64,000 nt of DNA from Syngnathus acus. Lineage: Eukaryota; Chordata; Actinopteri; Syngnathiformes; Syngnathidae. The stretch lies in NCBI RefSeq assembly GCF_901709675.1, contig NC_051097.1, forward strand, positions 11,634,039 through 11,698,038, given 5' to 3'. This document shows, one piece after another, positions 39,563 to 62,120 of the stretch. The position numbers and the translations under genes were made by a program. The notes below the pieces were generated by a model. That model saw only the letters and a list, made by a program, of their open reading frames with translations. It was not told the origin of the DNA and made no database searches. How positions within the stretch are numbered: the stretch's first letter is position 1; the number at the start of each line of letters is the position of its first letter.

Positions 39563-40912
39563 ATGACTGATCAGGACAGCAGCTTGTCATCCTCCCACAC
39601 AGAGGAGGAAGAGGAGGAGACCATGGAGGAGGACGGCGGCGGCGGCGGGAGCCGGCCCATGATGGCGCCGGCGGCCAGCCTCTTGGGCGTGTCGTCCACG
39701 CTGCGCGCCGTCATCCGCATTAAGCACAAGTACCAGGCCCTGAAGAAACGGCGCCAGGAGATGGCGCTGGCCATGGGGGGCCTCCCGGGGGCCCCGACCT
39801 GCACCAGCCCCAAGATCTTCACCTTTGACGCTGCTGCCGCGCCGGTGTCCTGCTGGCCTCCCAGGAAGAAGAAGAAGAGGAAGAGGAGGGTGCTCTACCC
39901 TAACAGGAGGCGGCGGAAAGCCCCCGGACAGGAGCACAGCCCGGCCGAGTTTTGTCTCTACCTGCTCAGCGCCATACTCTTTGTACAGGTGAGCCCACGC
40001 ACGCACGCACGCCCGCCCGCCCGCCCGCTCGCTCGCCCGGCCGAGTCACGACTATCACCGGAATGATCAACACGGTCGATACTCGTTGTGCGTCAGGTGT
40101 ACAACGCCATCGAGAACCTGGACGACCACGTGATCCGCTACGACCTGGAGGGTCTGGAGAAGACGCTGCGCAGAGAGGTGTTTGGCCAGCAGGGGGCGGT
40201 GGAGGCGCTCATGTGGCACCTGAAGGACTTCTTATCCACCTACGTGCACAACAGGCCGCTGGTGGTGTCCCTTCACGGGCCCAGCGGGGTGGGCAAAAGC
40301 CACCTGGGCCGCCTCCTGGCGGGACACTTTCGCTCGGTGGTGGGCGAGGCCCTGGTGCTTCAGTACTTTGCGCTGCACCACTGCCCCCTGGAGGCCGACG
40401 CCCCGCGCTGCGCCCAGCAACTGCTCTCGCTGGTCTCCGAGGCGGTGGAGCTGGGCGAGCGAGAGGAGAAGATCCCGCTCTTTGTGCTGGACGAGGCCGA
40501 GCACATGCACGGCCAGATCCTGGACGCCCTGCTGGGCCTGCTGGCTCCGTCCCAGGCCAACCAGTTTCTCAACGCCGTCTACGTGATCCTCGGCAACCTC
40601 GGACACGAGCGCGTCACCCGGCACCTGCTGCGAAACGCCTCCGGTCACGAGCTCCTGGCGCCGGAGCTGCGGCGCCATCTGGAGGGCCGCCACCCCCTGT
40701 GGGCCGAGGTGAACGTGGTGCCTCTGGGCCTCCTGGAGAGAAGTCACGTGATGGAGTGTTTTTTGGACGAGATGAGCCGTGAGGGATTCTACCCGGACCG
40801 CGCCCACATGGAGCAGCTGGCGGCAGAGATTGAGTATTATCCCGCCGCGGGTGGGAGGGAGTATGCTGTCACCGGATGCAAGCAGGTGGTGGCCAAGGTC
40901 AACTTGCTGTGA
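39563..40912 (+). CDS. tor4a: TOR4A (torsin-4A), AAA+ ATPase family protein, 2 exons, 413 aa
   Basis: Torsins are AAA+ proteins of the ER/nuclear-envelope lumen; the substrate of TOR4A is not established. Exons: 39563-39988 and 40097-40912. The cytosolic N-terminus is acidic (Glu/Asp/Gly-rich), then basic (RKKKKRKRR, NRRRRK), followed by one short membrane segment (FCLYLLSAILFVQ) at the exon junction. The lumenal part opens with VYNAIENLDDHVIRYDLEGL. Walker A is GPSGVGKSH and Walker B is LFVLDEAEHM, so both nucleotide-binding motifs look intact. The C-terminal sensor-2/Cys motif is GCKQVVAKVNLL. Human TOR4A (423 aa) aligns throughout, including EREHPLW-like HPLWAEVNVVP. Teleosts may have two copies. 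The gene converges with VDAC3. Confidence 0.95.
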
Positions 40913-41738
40913 GCTGCCTGACAAAATGGGACGGAACACGACTGCAGGCTCGGCCGAGTCGGCTCCTTTGATCTGCAAACATCTCAAGTCAGCTTCAAGA
41001 CTCACCTGTCACTCAATCATTGGCAATGTCAAAAGGCACCGACGAGAAGAGAAGGAAGGACACGAGCGCCGCGCACGCTTTCTCTCCGTTGTCATGAAGA
41101 CAACCAGGAAGTGAATTCAACGGGAGGAGGTTACATCACTGTGCTACGTAGCCTTGGCAGCTAGCTCAATGTCAACTTAGAAATTCCTTTTGTGCCATTA
41201 AACTTCTCCCAAAGACGCAAAGGCTTTGGAATTATTCAAGAAATCCAGTCGAATGGAGCTTTTTCCTCATCACAGGAGAGAAGACCATGGCTGCGCCATG
41301 AATGTGTCAAATGACAAAAGGAGCATCTCTGTTTTGAAATATCTTTAATCAGAGTTGATGACATGGAAAAGTGAGGTCGACGTCACGCTGATGATAAGAC
41401 CCACAAAAAAAAAACACCTTGAGGGGCCACAGTAGATGAAAACAATCGGGTCGAAAAGCAAACTCTACTCGCTAGCAAGGCTAACAAGCAGGAGATTGTT
41501 TTCACCTAGCTAGCGACAACCTGCGTACGCTGCTCGCGGCCACCCTCTACAGGAAGAGACGTCACTCGCACACAGGAAGAGACGTCACTCACTCACACAC
41601 ACACGGTCAGTCAAAGAGCACCAGCAGCGTATGCTCATCATCATCTCCATGGTCGACATGCTTGCGTGTGATTGGTGGGATGCGGGCGGGGCGTGTGGGG
41701 GAGGAGCTACATGACGGTGCTCTTTTTGTCTTCTTTGT
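40913..41738. other. Convergent 3' region between TOR4A and VDAC3
   Basis: The TOR4A signal is probably ATTAAA at 41197-41202. The VDAC3 signal (minus strand ATTAAA) is probably at 41344-41349. The two 3' UTRs therefore come within about 150 bp of each other without clearly overlapping. An imperfect direct repeat containing GGAAGAGACGTCACTC occurs twice (around 41552-41590). Confidence 0.6.
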
Positions 41739-43645
41739 CTACGCCTCCAGCTCAAAGCCCATGCCCACCTTGTGGCCGCCGGCGTTAAAGTTCTTCCCGT
41801 CGACGAGCGCCGACAGTGTGACCTTGACTCCTGGGAGGGGAGAGCGACGGGTTAGCCGCAAGCTAGGCTAGCGCACCTCCCTGCCTGCTCTTTTTTTAAA
41901 TCACAAGGGGGTGCTGACTTTGAATAGGTTTGTGTCAAAGTGCTGCTGACCTGGTCGGAGGCTCTGAGTGTATCCGACCCCGATGAGACTTGCGTTGTTG
42001 ACTTTGGCCTGCGCGACGCAATCAAAGTTAGAAGAAGCGGAACGCGCGGGCGCGCGCACGCCCGGTGTCTGTCCACTTACAGACACCCAAGTGTCGGCGT
42101 CCACTTTGTACTTGGCGGCGATGCCGAAGCGAGTGTTGTTGCTGCCGGCGGTCCAGGCCAAGGTGACGGCCGTCTCCAGCGCCTCGTTCACTTTCTGGTA
42201 GATGGAGCCGCCGAACTCTGTGCCGTCGTTGCTGAGAAAGGAGTGAGGCAATTTGATGATGTCACGCAAGGTGGAGCGGCGACGCGGACCGACCGACCGA
42301 CCGACCGACAGTTGGGCGTGGCCGACTCACACGTTGGTGTGCAGCTGGAAGTCTCCGGCCTTGTAGCCCAGCGCAAAATTGTTCTGAGCCAGTTTGGACT
42401 TGGCCGTGTCGAAGGCCATCTGGTAGCCGGCCAGCCAGCCCTCGTAGCCCAGCACGGCGGCCGCGTGCACCACGGGGCCCTCAAAGTCCACGTCGCAGCC
42501 CAAGTTGACGTAGTCGCGCTTGTAGCCCGTCTTCAGCTTGCCGCTCTTCTTGCTGCAACAGACCCGGCCAGCCAGCCGGCCCGCTTTTCAACACCCAGCG
42601 CTCGGAACACAAGCGAACGAGGCCGACGCGTTCTCACCCCGTGTTTGGGACAAAAGACGTGTCCAACGCCACCTTCAGGCCTTGAGTCAGCTGCGGGCAA
42701 ACACAAGCGTGGCCAAACCTTTATCAAGCGTACGCCACGCGCTAACGCTAGCCTGTCCGCGCCACAAACCTGGTCCTCCAGCGTGACCTCGGTGGCCAGC
42801 GTGTTGTCGGTGTTCCACTTCTGGTTGACGCTCAGGCCCAACTCCTTCATCTTGTATTTGGTCTCCAGGCTGCCCGCCGCTTTGCCCGAGTCGGTGTTGC
42901 TGGAGCCCGACGTGTTGAACTCCTGCAGCCACAAAAATCAAGCCATGGCACGTTTTCCGCAGCCAGCGCTCCATTTGCCGCCGCCGCAATACGCCCTTAC
43001 GCAATGCTGATATGATACAAAAGGTCGTTGACAGGCATGTTAGGAAATGAAGAAACACACAAAGATGCAAAAGGCAGGCAGATATTTCCTCATGGCGTGG
43101 TGGAGGCGGGGGGGAGCAGTAGAAATCATTTTCTCACAAATTGTCAATTATAATTATGATGAAAATTAGGAAAAAGAAGAAGGAAAAAGATGAACTCAAG
43201 CAAACAGAGGTGACCGCGATGATGATGATGATGACGACGACGATGACCAAAGTGTCACGCCGGTCTTACCATCTACGCCGCGTGTCCGTGGTGGTCGAGG
43301 AGGGGGGCGGAGTCAAGGAGAGGACGGGGAGGGGGTCAAAGGGTATAAGGACAAAGAGCAGATAGACCCTCAGACACTCGCCGCCTTGCGTGTTGCTGGG
43401 CTTGTTGGGAAGCATCTGGAGGGAAAAGGAAAATGAAGAAGAAGAAGAAAGGGAGACGCTCACCACGCCACTTTGAGATTTGGTCTTCAGGTCCAGCTTG
43501 ACCAGTCCAAAGCCTGCAAGAAGGGACAAAGTCAAAGAACGTGTCAAACGAGTCAGGGCCACGCCGCTCGCAACTCACCGTAGCCTTTGCTGAAGATGTC
43601 CTTGGCGCCTTTGCCCAAGTCTGCGTAGCAAGGTGGCACAGCCAT
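41739..43645 (-). CDS. vdac3: Voltage-dependent anion channel, VDAC3-type, 8 exons, 281 aa
   Basis: VDACs are 19-strand beta-barrels of the mitochondrial outer membrane that pass metabolites and ATP/ADP. Minus-strand exons, 5' to 3': 43645-43579, 43513-43464, 42922-42770, 42690-42638, 42552-42331, 42231-42081, 42008-41951, 41830-41739. The protein starts [20 protein letters not shown] with the N-terminal helix, then has [15 protein letters not shown], the GLK signature (GLKVALDT), [34 protein letters not shown] and ends [10 protein letters not shown]. Residues such as [20 protein letters not shown] and [16 protein letters not shown] favour VDAC3 over VDAC1/2. Compared with relatives it lacks two residues after CDVDF, giving 281 instead of 283. 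Paralogue assignment is good but not certain. Confidence 0.88.
42923..43463 (-). other. VDAC3 intron 2
   Basis: This 541-bp intron contains AT-rich and purine-rich simple sequence (GATGATGATG at 43219-43235, AGAAG runs near 43165 and 43435). Nothing gene-like is present. Confidence 0.7.
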
Positions 43646-44120
43646 GATGCTGCAAGGCAAGACGCAACTATTTTATCGTCCGTCACATGGAGGCAAACAA
43701 GAGAGGATGAATAATCCCGTTCTGTGTGCTGCTGCTGCTGCACTTTGAACAAATGCTCGATGGAGCACCTTTACTGATGGACAAAGGACACAAAGGGACA
43801 AAGGGTGCGCGTGCGCGCGGGTGACAGCTAGGTCGGCCCACCCAGCAACGAGCTTCCCTCCCTCCATTTGCTGATGTCAAATCCCAGCCTGCACAATGCC
43901 AAGTGAAGCCGACGAGAGGCGAATAAAAAGAAGCGGGATTAAGCGATGAATGCCAGGCTGGCGAGCCGTCCGTCCGTCCGTCCGTCCGTCCGTCCGTCAT
44001 TACATAATGCCAGCAAGCGTTAGCTCCAGCTCCTTAGCTCCTGGCTAACCTTGGACAGAACGCGATCAAAGTGAGGCAAAATGGCCATCGTGCGCGAGCG
44101 GCGAGAACAAGACGCCAAAG

Positions 44121-44160
44121 GGGCCGCGCGGATGCCGGCCAGCCGGCATCCGCGCGGCCC
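44121..44160. repeat. 40-bp near-perfect palindrome (19-bp arms, 2-nt centre)
   Basis: Positions 44121-44139 are the exact reverse complement of 44142-44160; only the central CA (44140-44141) is unpaired. The arms read GGGCCGCGCGGATGCCGGC and its complement. The flanking bases do not extend the pairing. Confidence 0.95.
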
Positions 44161-44348
44161 AGCTCACCGATCCAAAGGGGGGGGCGCGTCAGCGGAGGGA
44201 GCCGGCAAAGTCCTGCTGCTCCTGTGCTGCTCCTGTGCTGCTCCTGTGCTGGTTGCGGTTTGCGGTTTGCGTGAGGATGCTGAGCGGATTGACAGCTCGC
44301 TTCTTTCCAAGTCGCCACGACGGACGGGGGCGCTGTCAAGCAACGCAA

Positions 44349-44360
44349 TGCGCATGCGCC
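44349..44360. promoter_or_regulatory. NRF1-like site between VDAC3 and SLC25A1
   Basis: TGCGCATGCGCC fits the core of the NRF1 consensus (YGCGCAYGCGCR) except for the last base. It lies roughly midway between the two start codons. NRF1 drives many nuclear genes for mitochondrial proteins, so a role for both genes is plausible but inferred. Confidence 0.5.
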
Positions 44361-45018
44361 GTGGTGATGCCCATTTCAAAGAGCAACTACGAGGCCAAGA
44401 GCGAAATCGCCGCCATCTACGGAAACACGTCACCGGAACGATGGCCAAAGAGCTACTTAGAAGATAACACAATGTCAAAGCCGAAATGTTTGCGTATCTC
44501 GTATTTTATATCCGTATATATATTGTCAACTGTCACACGAGCGGGTTAATGGGTAGTTCAGTGAGAACAAGATCCATCTTTATGCTTCAAGTGTCCTTTG
44601 TAAATGTGAAGTGTACGTACATGGTTTCATGTTTTTTGACGTGTTTTTGTGGCGCGTTCAAGTCCCCGTGCAGGCCCCCCTTACTTAAATGTGAGTGGCC
44701 ACATTTTAAAAAGGAGGTGGGTGGTTGGGGTGTGTCGCGCGGTCCCGCCCCGCCCCCCCGCGCCTGACTCGACGTTTACCAGCAAGGAGGCAGGCACGCA
44801 GCCAGGCAGCCAGGCAGGCAAGCACGGCAGAGGAAAAGTTGCCTGTCAAAAGTCCTCGACAAGGCCGAAAGAGAGAAGCGAGCGAGCGAGTGCAGTCCCA
44901 AGTCCAATGGTCAGGGCCGAACGTTGCACTTTGGACCGCGCCCGGTGCACAAAGCTGCAGCGGGGCTGCATGAGCTTTCATCCCACGGCGCCGCACTGAG
45001 TACCGACCGACCGCAGTC

Positions 45019-47839
45019 ATGTCTGCACAGCCGCGCTTCGTGAACCCCTTCCACAGCAGGACGCACAGCCTGGCCGCCGCCGCCCCTGCAGGCAAGGCCA
45101 AGCTGACCCACCCTGGCAAGGCCATCCTGGCAGGTACGAATTTCGGCGGGCCGACGGGCGGTGCAAGGCAAGTTTGCTCTGTGCACAGGTTGTCAACCCA
45201 AAGTTCTTAAAGGCGCGCCCAAAGTACCAAAACAGAAGGCGCTTGCTCGCTCGGCTTGCATTTTAAGTCTGATGATACTTGACGTTATCCCTACTTGAGT
45301 TTGTTTACTCGTCTATCGAATGAGTTGTGAATAAAAGTTCCCTCTTGAAATGACTTGAATTAGCATGAATATAAGCCCCTTAAAATACTTACTTCAGGGT
45401 AGCACTGGATGTCAAACCATACCGTGTCGTTCGTTCTATTTGATGAAAATGTTTCTTTTTCCATGCCTGGCCATGGAGACAAATCATATGTCGTTCCAAA
45501 TCCAGGAAAACATGTTGTCTATCCTCCATGCCACCAGGCGGCGATGTAATACAATGGGGTATGTCGCAATAGGCTTCGAAGGGTGGCAATATTCACTTTT
45601 CCCCTGATATTTCACCAAATGGTAACGCAGATATTGTGGTACACGTGTTAATGTCATAACCTTTTAATTGTACATTTTTATTTGACAAAAGGAGCCCAGT
45701 AGTTTGTTCAAATTGTTCAGTTCAATCATTACTATGACATCGCTTTGACACTTGCACAAACAGAAAGTCCAAAAGTTCTTCTTAACTTCTTGCTTATGTT
45801 GACTCCATGACCTTTGCACTGTGTGCCGAGAGAGCCCCCCTAACGCACGCGCACACTGCGATGACAAAGCACAATAGCCTGAGCACAGTGGGCCTCATTT
45901 TGTGTAGCAGCGGGCGTCCTGAAAAGAATCCAAGTTGTGTCGTGGCCTAAAAACAGCTTAGTCTTTGACACGTTATGTCCAGACTTCAAGATGGACAATT
46001 AAGAAGATGGAAGGCATTTCAGCATGTATTCAATATGCTAGAGAGCAAAAAAAACATGACAAGTTACGTGCGGGTGGCAAAGCTCAGCTCTGATGTGGAA
46101 TGGCGTCAGGGGGCGTGTCCTCAGGCTCAGCCAATCGGCTGCAGGCGGCAGCAGCAGCAAGTTATGCTGGAACTGGCTGAGGGAGTTTCAACGTCAGAAG
46201 CGCTTCGTGAGGCGTCAATCGCTGCAGCCACTTTTTGGGAGAGTTCACCCCTTTCAGGTCCTTCCACATTTTGTCATCAAAACATTCAAGTGTCCAAATG
46301 CTCACAAAGTTAACAGAACATGACGCAACAGGGTTGTTGAATGTTTTCAGGGGGGAATGTTTGAGTGGGATTCTTTTTTGCCCCCCCAAAAAAATGGAAT
46401 ATTGCAGATGATGACAAAGCGGTTCCGTTTCTTTTCTCACGGATTTTGTGCAGGTGGCATCGCGGGCGGCATCGAGATCTGCATCACCTTCCCCACCGAG
46501 TACGTCAAGACGCAGCTGCAGCTGGACGAGAAGGCCAACCCGCCCAAGTACAAGGGCATCGGTCAGTGCAGCCGCCGGCTCCCCCCCGGCGGACGCCGCT
46601 GACGCTTGCCCTTTCAGGCGACTGCGTCAAGCAGACGGTCAGCGGCCACGGCGTCCGGGGTCTTTATCGCGGGCTCAGCTCGCTGCTCTACGGCTCCATC
46701 CCCAAAGCCGCCGTCAGGTGAGTCGGGTCGCCTTCGACTGACCGAAGCACGTCCCACGCGAGCTTTTTTTTGGCGGGGGCCCGAGCGAGTGACGTGCCAA
46801 GCGGCCGTCCCCTTTGCCAGGTTCGGCGTCTTTGAGTTCCTGAGCAACAAGATGCGCGACGGCAGCGGCAAGCTGGACAGCAAACGCGGCTTCCTGTGCG
46901 GCCTGGGCGCCGGCGTGGCCGAGGCCGTGCTGGTCGTCTGCCCCATGGAGACCGTCAAGGTCAGGCATCGGCATCAAGCGTCCATCCACGCGGGCGCTCT
47001 GCTCTGCTCTGATTTGCCCTTTGCCTCGCAGGTCAAATTCATCCACGACCAGACCTCGGCCAACCCCAAGTACAAGGGATTCTTTCATGGCGTGCGCGAG
47101 ATCATCAGAACGCAAGGTCACACAAAAATGCACATATCGGGGGGGGTTAGGGTTAGGGGGGGGGGCAAAGTCGTGAAGACAAGTTTTGTTTGTGGACGGC
47201 GCACAGGACTTCGGGGCACGTACCAGGGTCTGACGGCCACCGTGCTCAAGCAAGGCTCCAACCAGGCCATCCGCTTCTACGTCATGACCTCGCTCAGGAA
47301 CTGGTACAAAGGTGAATTCTCCTTTCACGACGAGCACGCCGGAGCAGCGATGTCATAATGTTTTCATTTTGGTTTTTTTTTGCCCACAAGGTGACAACCC
47401 CGACAAATACATCAACCCCTTAATCACGGGAATGTTCGGAGCGTTCGCCGGCGCCGCCAGCGTGTTCGGAAACACGCCGCTGGATGTGATCAAAACCCGA
47501 ATGCAGGTGGGTTTATTACTCGGGTGACCCCCTCGGCGGAACGTCCGCAGGCAACGACGGTTGTTTCTGTGCACGTCAACAGGGTCTGGAAGCGCACAAG
47601 TACAAAGGCACCATGGACTGCGCCGCCAAGATCATGAAACACGAGGGGCCCCGGGCGTAAGTGGCACATTTGGACCGGCTAGCCGTGCTAGTGCTAGCTA
47701 ACATTTTGCGCAACGCTTGCCCAGGTTCTACAAAGGGACCGTACCTCGCCTGGGTCGGGTGTGCTTGGACGTGGCCATTGTCTTCATCATCTACGAAGAG
47801 GTGGTGAAGGTTCTCAACATAGTTTGGAAGACAGACTGA
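45019..47839 (+). CDS. slc25a1: SLC25A1 mitochondrial citrate carrier, 9 exons, 318 aa
   Basis: SLC25A1 exchanges matrix citrate for cytosolic malate across the inner membrane, feeding cytosolic acetyl-CoA for lipid synthesis and acetylation. Exons: 45019-45133, 46454-46561, 46618-46717, 46821-46959, 47032-47116, 47207-47311, 47391-47506, 47583-47656, 47725-47839. Three mitochondrial carrier repeats are present, with signature motifs [18 protein letters not shown] and TPLDVIKTR. Other hallmarks are [69 protein letters not shown] and the C-terminus VWKTD. The N-terminus ([20 protein letters not shown]) is slightly longer than in human (311 aa) and resembles a short presequence. It lies head to head with VDAC3. 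Confidence 0.97.
45134..46453 (+). other. SLC25A1 intron 1
   Basis: This 1320-bp intron holds AT-rich unique-looking sequence with several open frames of up to 112 codons (for example 45975-46313), none resembling a known protein. No repeat family was recognised. Confidence 0.65.
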
Positions 47840-48897
47840 CACAGACGGACACTTCTGGGTTCCTTCACTTTTTCGGTTGAATTCTGAGCGGAGGCGCGCA
47901 AATGAAAAGTGATTTTTGATTTTATTGAAGGTATAATAGTGTGCAGCAGAAGCACTGTTGTCAGGAAAAGGCTTGGAACTCTGGAAGCGTTTGAACGGAC
48001 GCAGGCAGCAGCAACGACAACTTTCTTTTAAAAGGAGGCGAGAAAGCAGGTGACGCGTGTAAGGACCAAGAAATGATACTTGAAGATTTTAAAGTCCTCT
48101 TATGTATGCAATTAGCTAGACGATGCTCTGGAAACGATTCAGCTGTCAAAGTGCCTATTAGGTTTTTCTTTGTTTCACCATTCCAGTCAGTGTCATCTGA
48201 TTATTTGAAAGAATGATTTATGATAACAAAATTCCACTCATCGTGCCTTCTATGCCATTCCACCAAATCTGGGTGCTTTTAAGAGTTTTTATCAGATGAA
48301 CGAAATGATAGTAATTGCCTTTTTTTTTTTTTTTTAAATGATGTCTAGTGTGCCACATCAGAGTTTGGATGTGCGTTGGGTGCACATGCTACTTCAGGTG
48401 TTTACTTGATAACCTCAGCGCAGGCCTGGCCTGGCCTAGTCTGACCTTGGCCTGGCCTAGTCTGACCTTGGCCCGGCCTAGTCTGACCTTGGCCCGGCCT
48501 AGTCTGACCTTGGCCCGGCCTAGTCTGACCTTGGCCCGGCCTGGCCTGCACGTACCTACCTGTATACAGTATATGCCTTAATCATGACTAACATATTCCA
48601 TTACGCAGGGCTTCTTCAAGTTTTTGGGAAGATTCTCTTCCCGGTTGTTCATTCCTGTGCCTTAAGTCTTTCTCACTGGTTATGATGTAAGGGCTGACAA
48701 AGAAAAATAAACATTGGCTCTTATTGAAAAAGTTGCCTGCGTGTGTGTGTGTGGTGCTGCTTTTTCCTGCCTTGGCGGTTTTGGACCTGCGCTCTCGCCG
48801 TACATGTCGTCGCGTCATTTTGTTTGAGGCAAAAAAAGCGAAAGATGCTTCAGCTGCTCTTGGTATTGCTGCTGCTTTAAAGTCGCAAAGTGTAAAC
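47840..48897 (+). other. SLC25A1 3' UTR and PI4KA upstream region
   Basis: A likely polyadenylation signal for SLC25A1 is AATAAA at 48706-48711, unless an earlier weak signal is used. The stretch contains a T run (about 48320-48336) and a 21-bp minisatellite (48430-48545). The PI4KA promoter must fall within the last few hundred bases. Confidence 0.5.
48430..48545. repeat. 21-bp minisatellite, about 5.5 units
   Basis: Units begin CCTGGCCTAG or CCCGGCCTAG and end TCTGACCTTGG. Because 21 is a multiple of three, the array gives a spurious seven-residue repeat frame (LARPSLT). Confidence 0.93.
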
Positions 48898-61045
<12,148 letters not shown>

Positions 61046-61310
61046 GCTGAGCCGCTGGCGGCGGCGGCGGCAGCAGCAGCGAGTCCAAACCCGAAAGCAA
61101 CAGCGCTTTAGTAAAAGTGCTATCACCCTTCAAGCATCATCACCACCACCTCCGTGCACTTTATTTCTCGCACTATTTCAAGATTACCATCAAATATTAC
61201 TTTGTGTGTTACTTGTCAGGCCACGAGGACGAGTCATCGCTGCAAAGTCATTCCGCAGCGGCACTCTAGTGTGTTCTGGAACTTTGTGTGTGTGTGTGTT
61301 GTGTGTATGT

Positions 61311-61344
<34 letters not shown>

Positions 61345-62120
61345 TTGCCAACTCGTTTTGAGCTCTAGAAAATCTCAAGTTTTATTTCGCCCTTGTGCAA
61401 TGGTTTTAATTCTTTTGAATGATTATGACTTCTTGTGAATATGTCCCAAACTATCCCAAAGCACTTCAATGTCATTTAAGTCATTTTACAGCATTACCCT
61501 TAAAAACAATTGACTCCGAGTGAGAGGACAAAAATTTGCTGATAAAATACCTGAGGGAAAATTCAGCAACCACAACAAATGGCCAATATGGGGATTGATT
61601 TTGGTCGGCCTCCCGGTAGTAAGCGTAGTGTGCAAAAAGCCACACGTTGTTGGAAACAAGTATGAGGGTCCCTCAAAATGCTTGCGGCAAACACACACAC
61701 ACACACCTGCACCTGCGCGCGTGCTGAACCTGTTTGGAAACATTCCTTGTGTGTCATGTGATGACTTTTCCCCCAAACAAAGCCATGTCCTACGTGACGC
61801 AAGCGAGCAACCCTCGATATGCAAAAACTATCTATCCATGTGCTGTGGTTTTTTGGAGTGTCAAACTTCCCTCGTATCCTGACTCGTTCGTCTTCAAGGT
61901 GCAACTTGGATGGATGTTGGCCATTTGAGCTCTCAAGGTCCAAATGGTGTCATCACGCCAACTCAAGCCCTCCTCGATCTTCTTGGCTCTGTGACACATC
62001 CTTCGTGAAAACGCGCGCGTTTGTGTCCGAGAAATGTTTTTATTTTCCATATTTGTCGGCGCATTCCACTTTTTCCAGAAAACATCTGTTGATTTGAAAA
62101 GATTAAAGCCTCACTTGAAA
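61046..62120 (+). other. PI4KA 3' UTR (inferred)
   Basis: The stop is followed by about 1.06 kb of non-coding sequence with a GGC/AGC repeat right after the stop, a TG-rich run (61284-61344) and ATTAAA at 62102-62107, the likely polyadenylation signal. Confidence 0.55.

Larger units (their letters stand above)
43646..45018. promoter_or_regulatory. Divergent promoter interval between VDAC3 and SLC25A1
   Basis: These 1.37 kb separate two divergently transcribed mitochondrial genes. They contain a (CCGT)n repeat (43966-43998), a 40-bp palindrome (44121-44160), an 11-bp CTCCTGTGCTG tandem (about 44216-44250), an NRF1-type site at 44349-44360, and CpG-rich sequence. A non-coding VDAC3 5' exon may lie here. 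Confidence 0.6.

Noticed and set aside
40232-41005. 257-codon minus-strand open frame
   Set aside because: Antisense of TOR4A exon 2, whose plus-strand frame has Walker A and B motifs.
41940-43010. 356-codon plus-strand open frame
   Set aside because: It spans exons and introns of VDAC3 in antisense; the minus strand gives a complete porin.
48348-48581. Seven-residue repeat protein (LARPSLT units)
   Set aside because: Produced by a 21-bp minisatellite in intergenic DNA; no start context or family.
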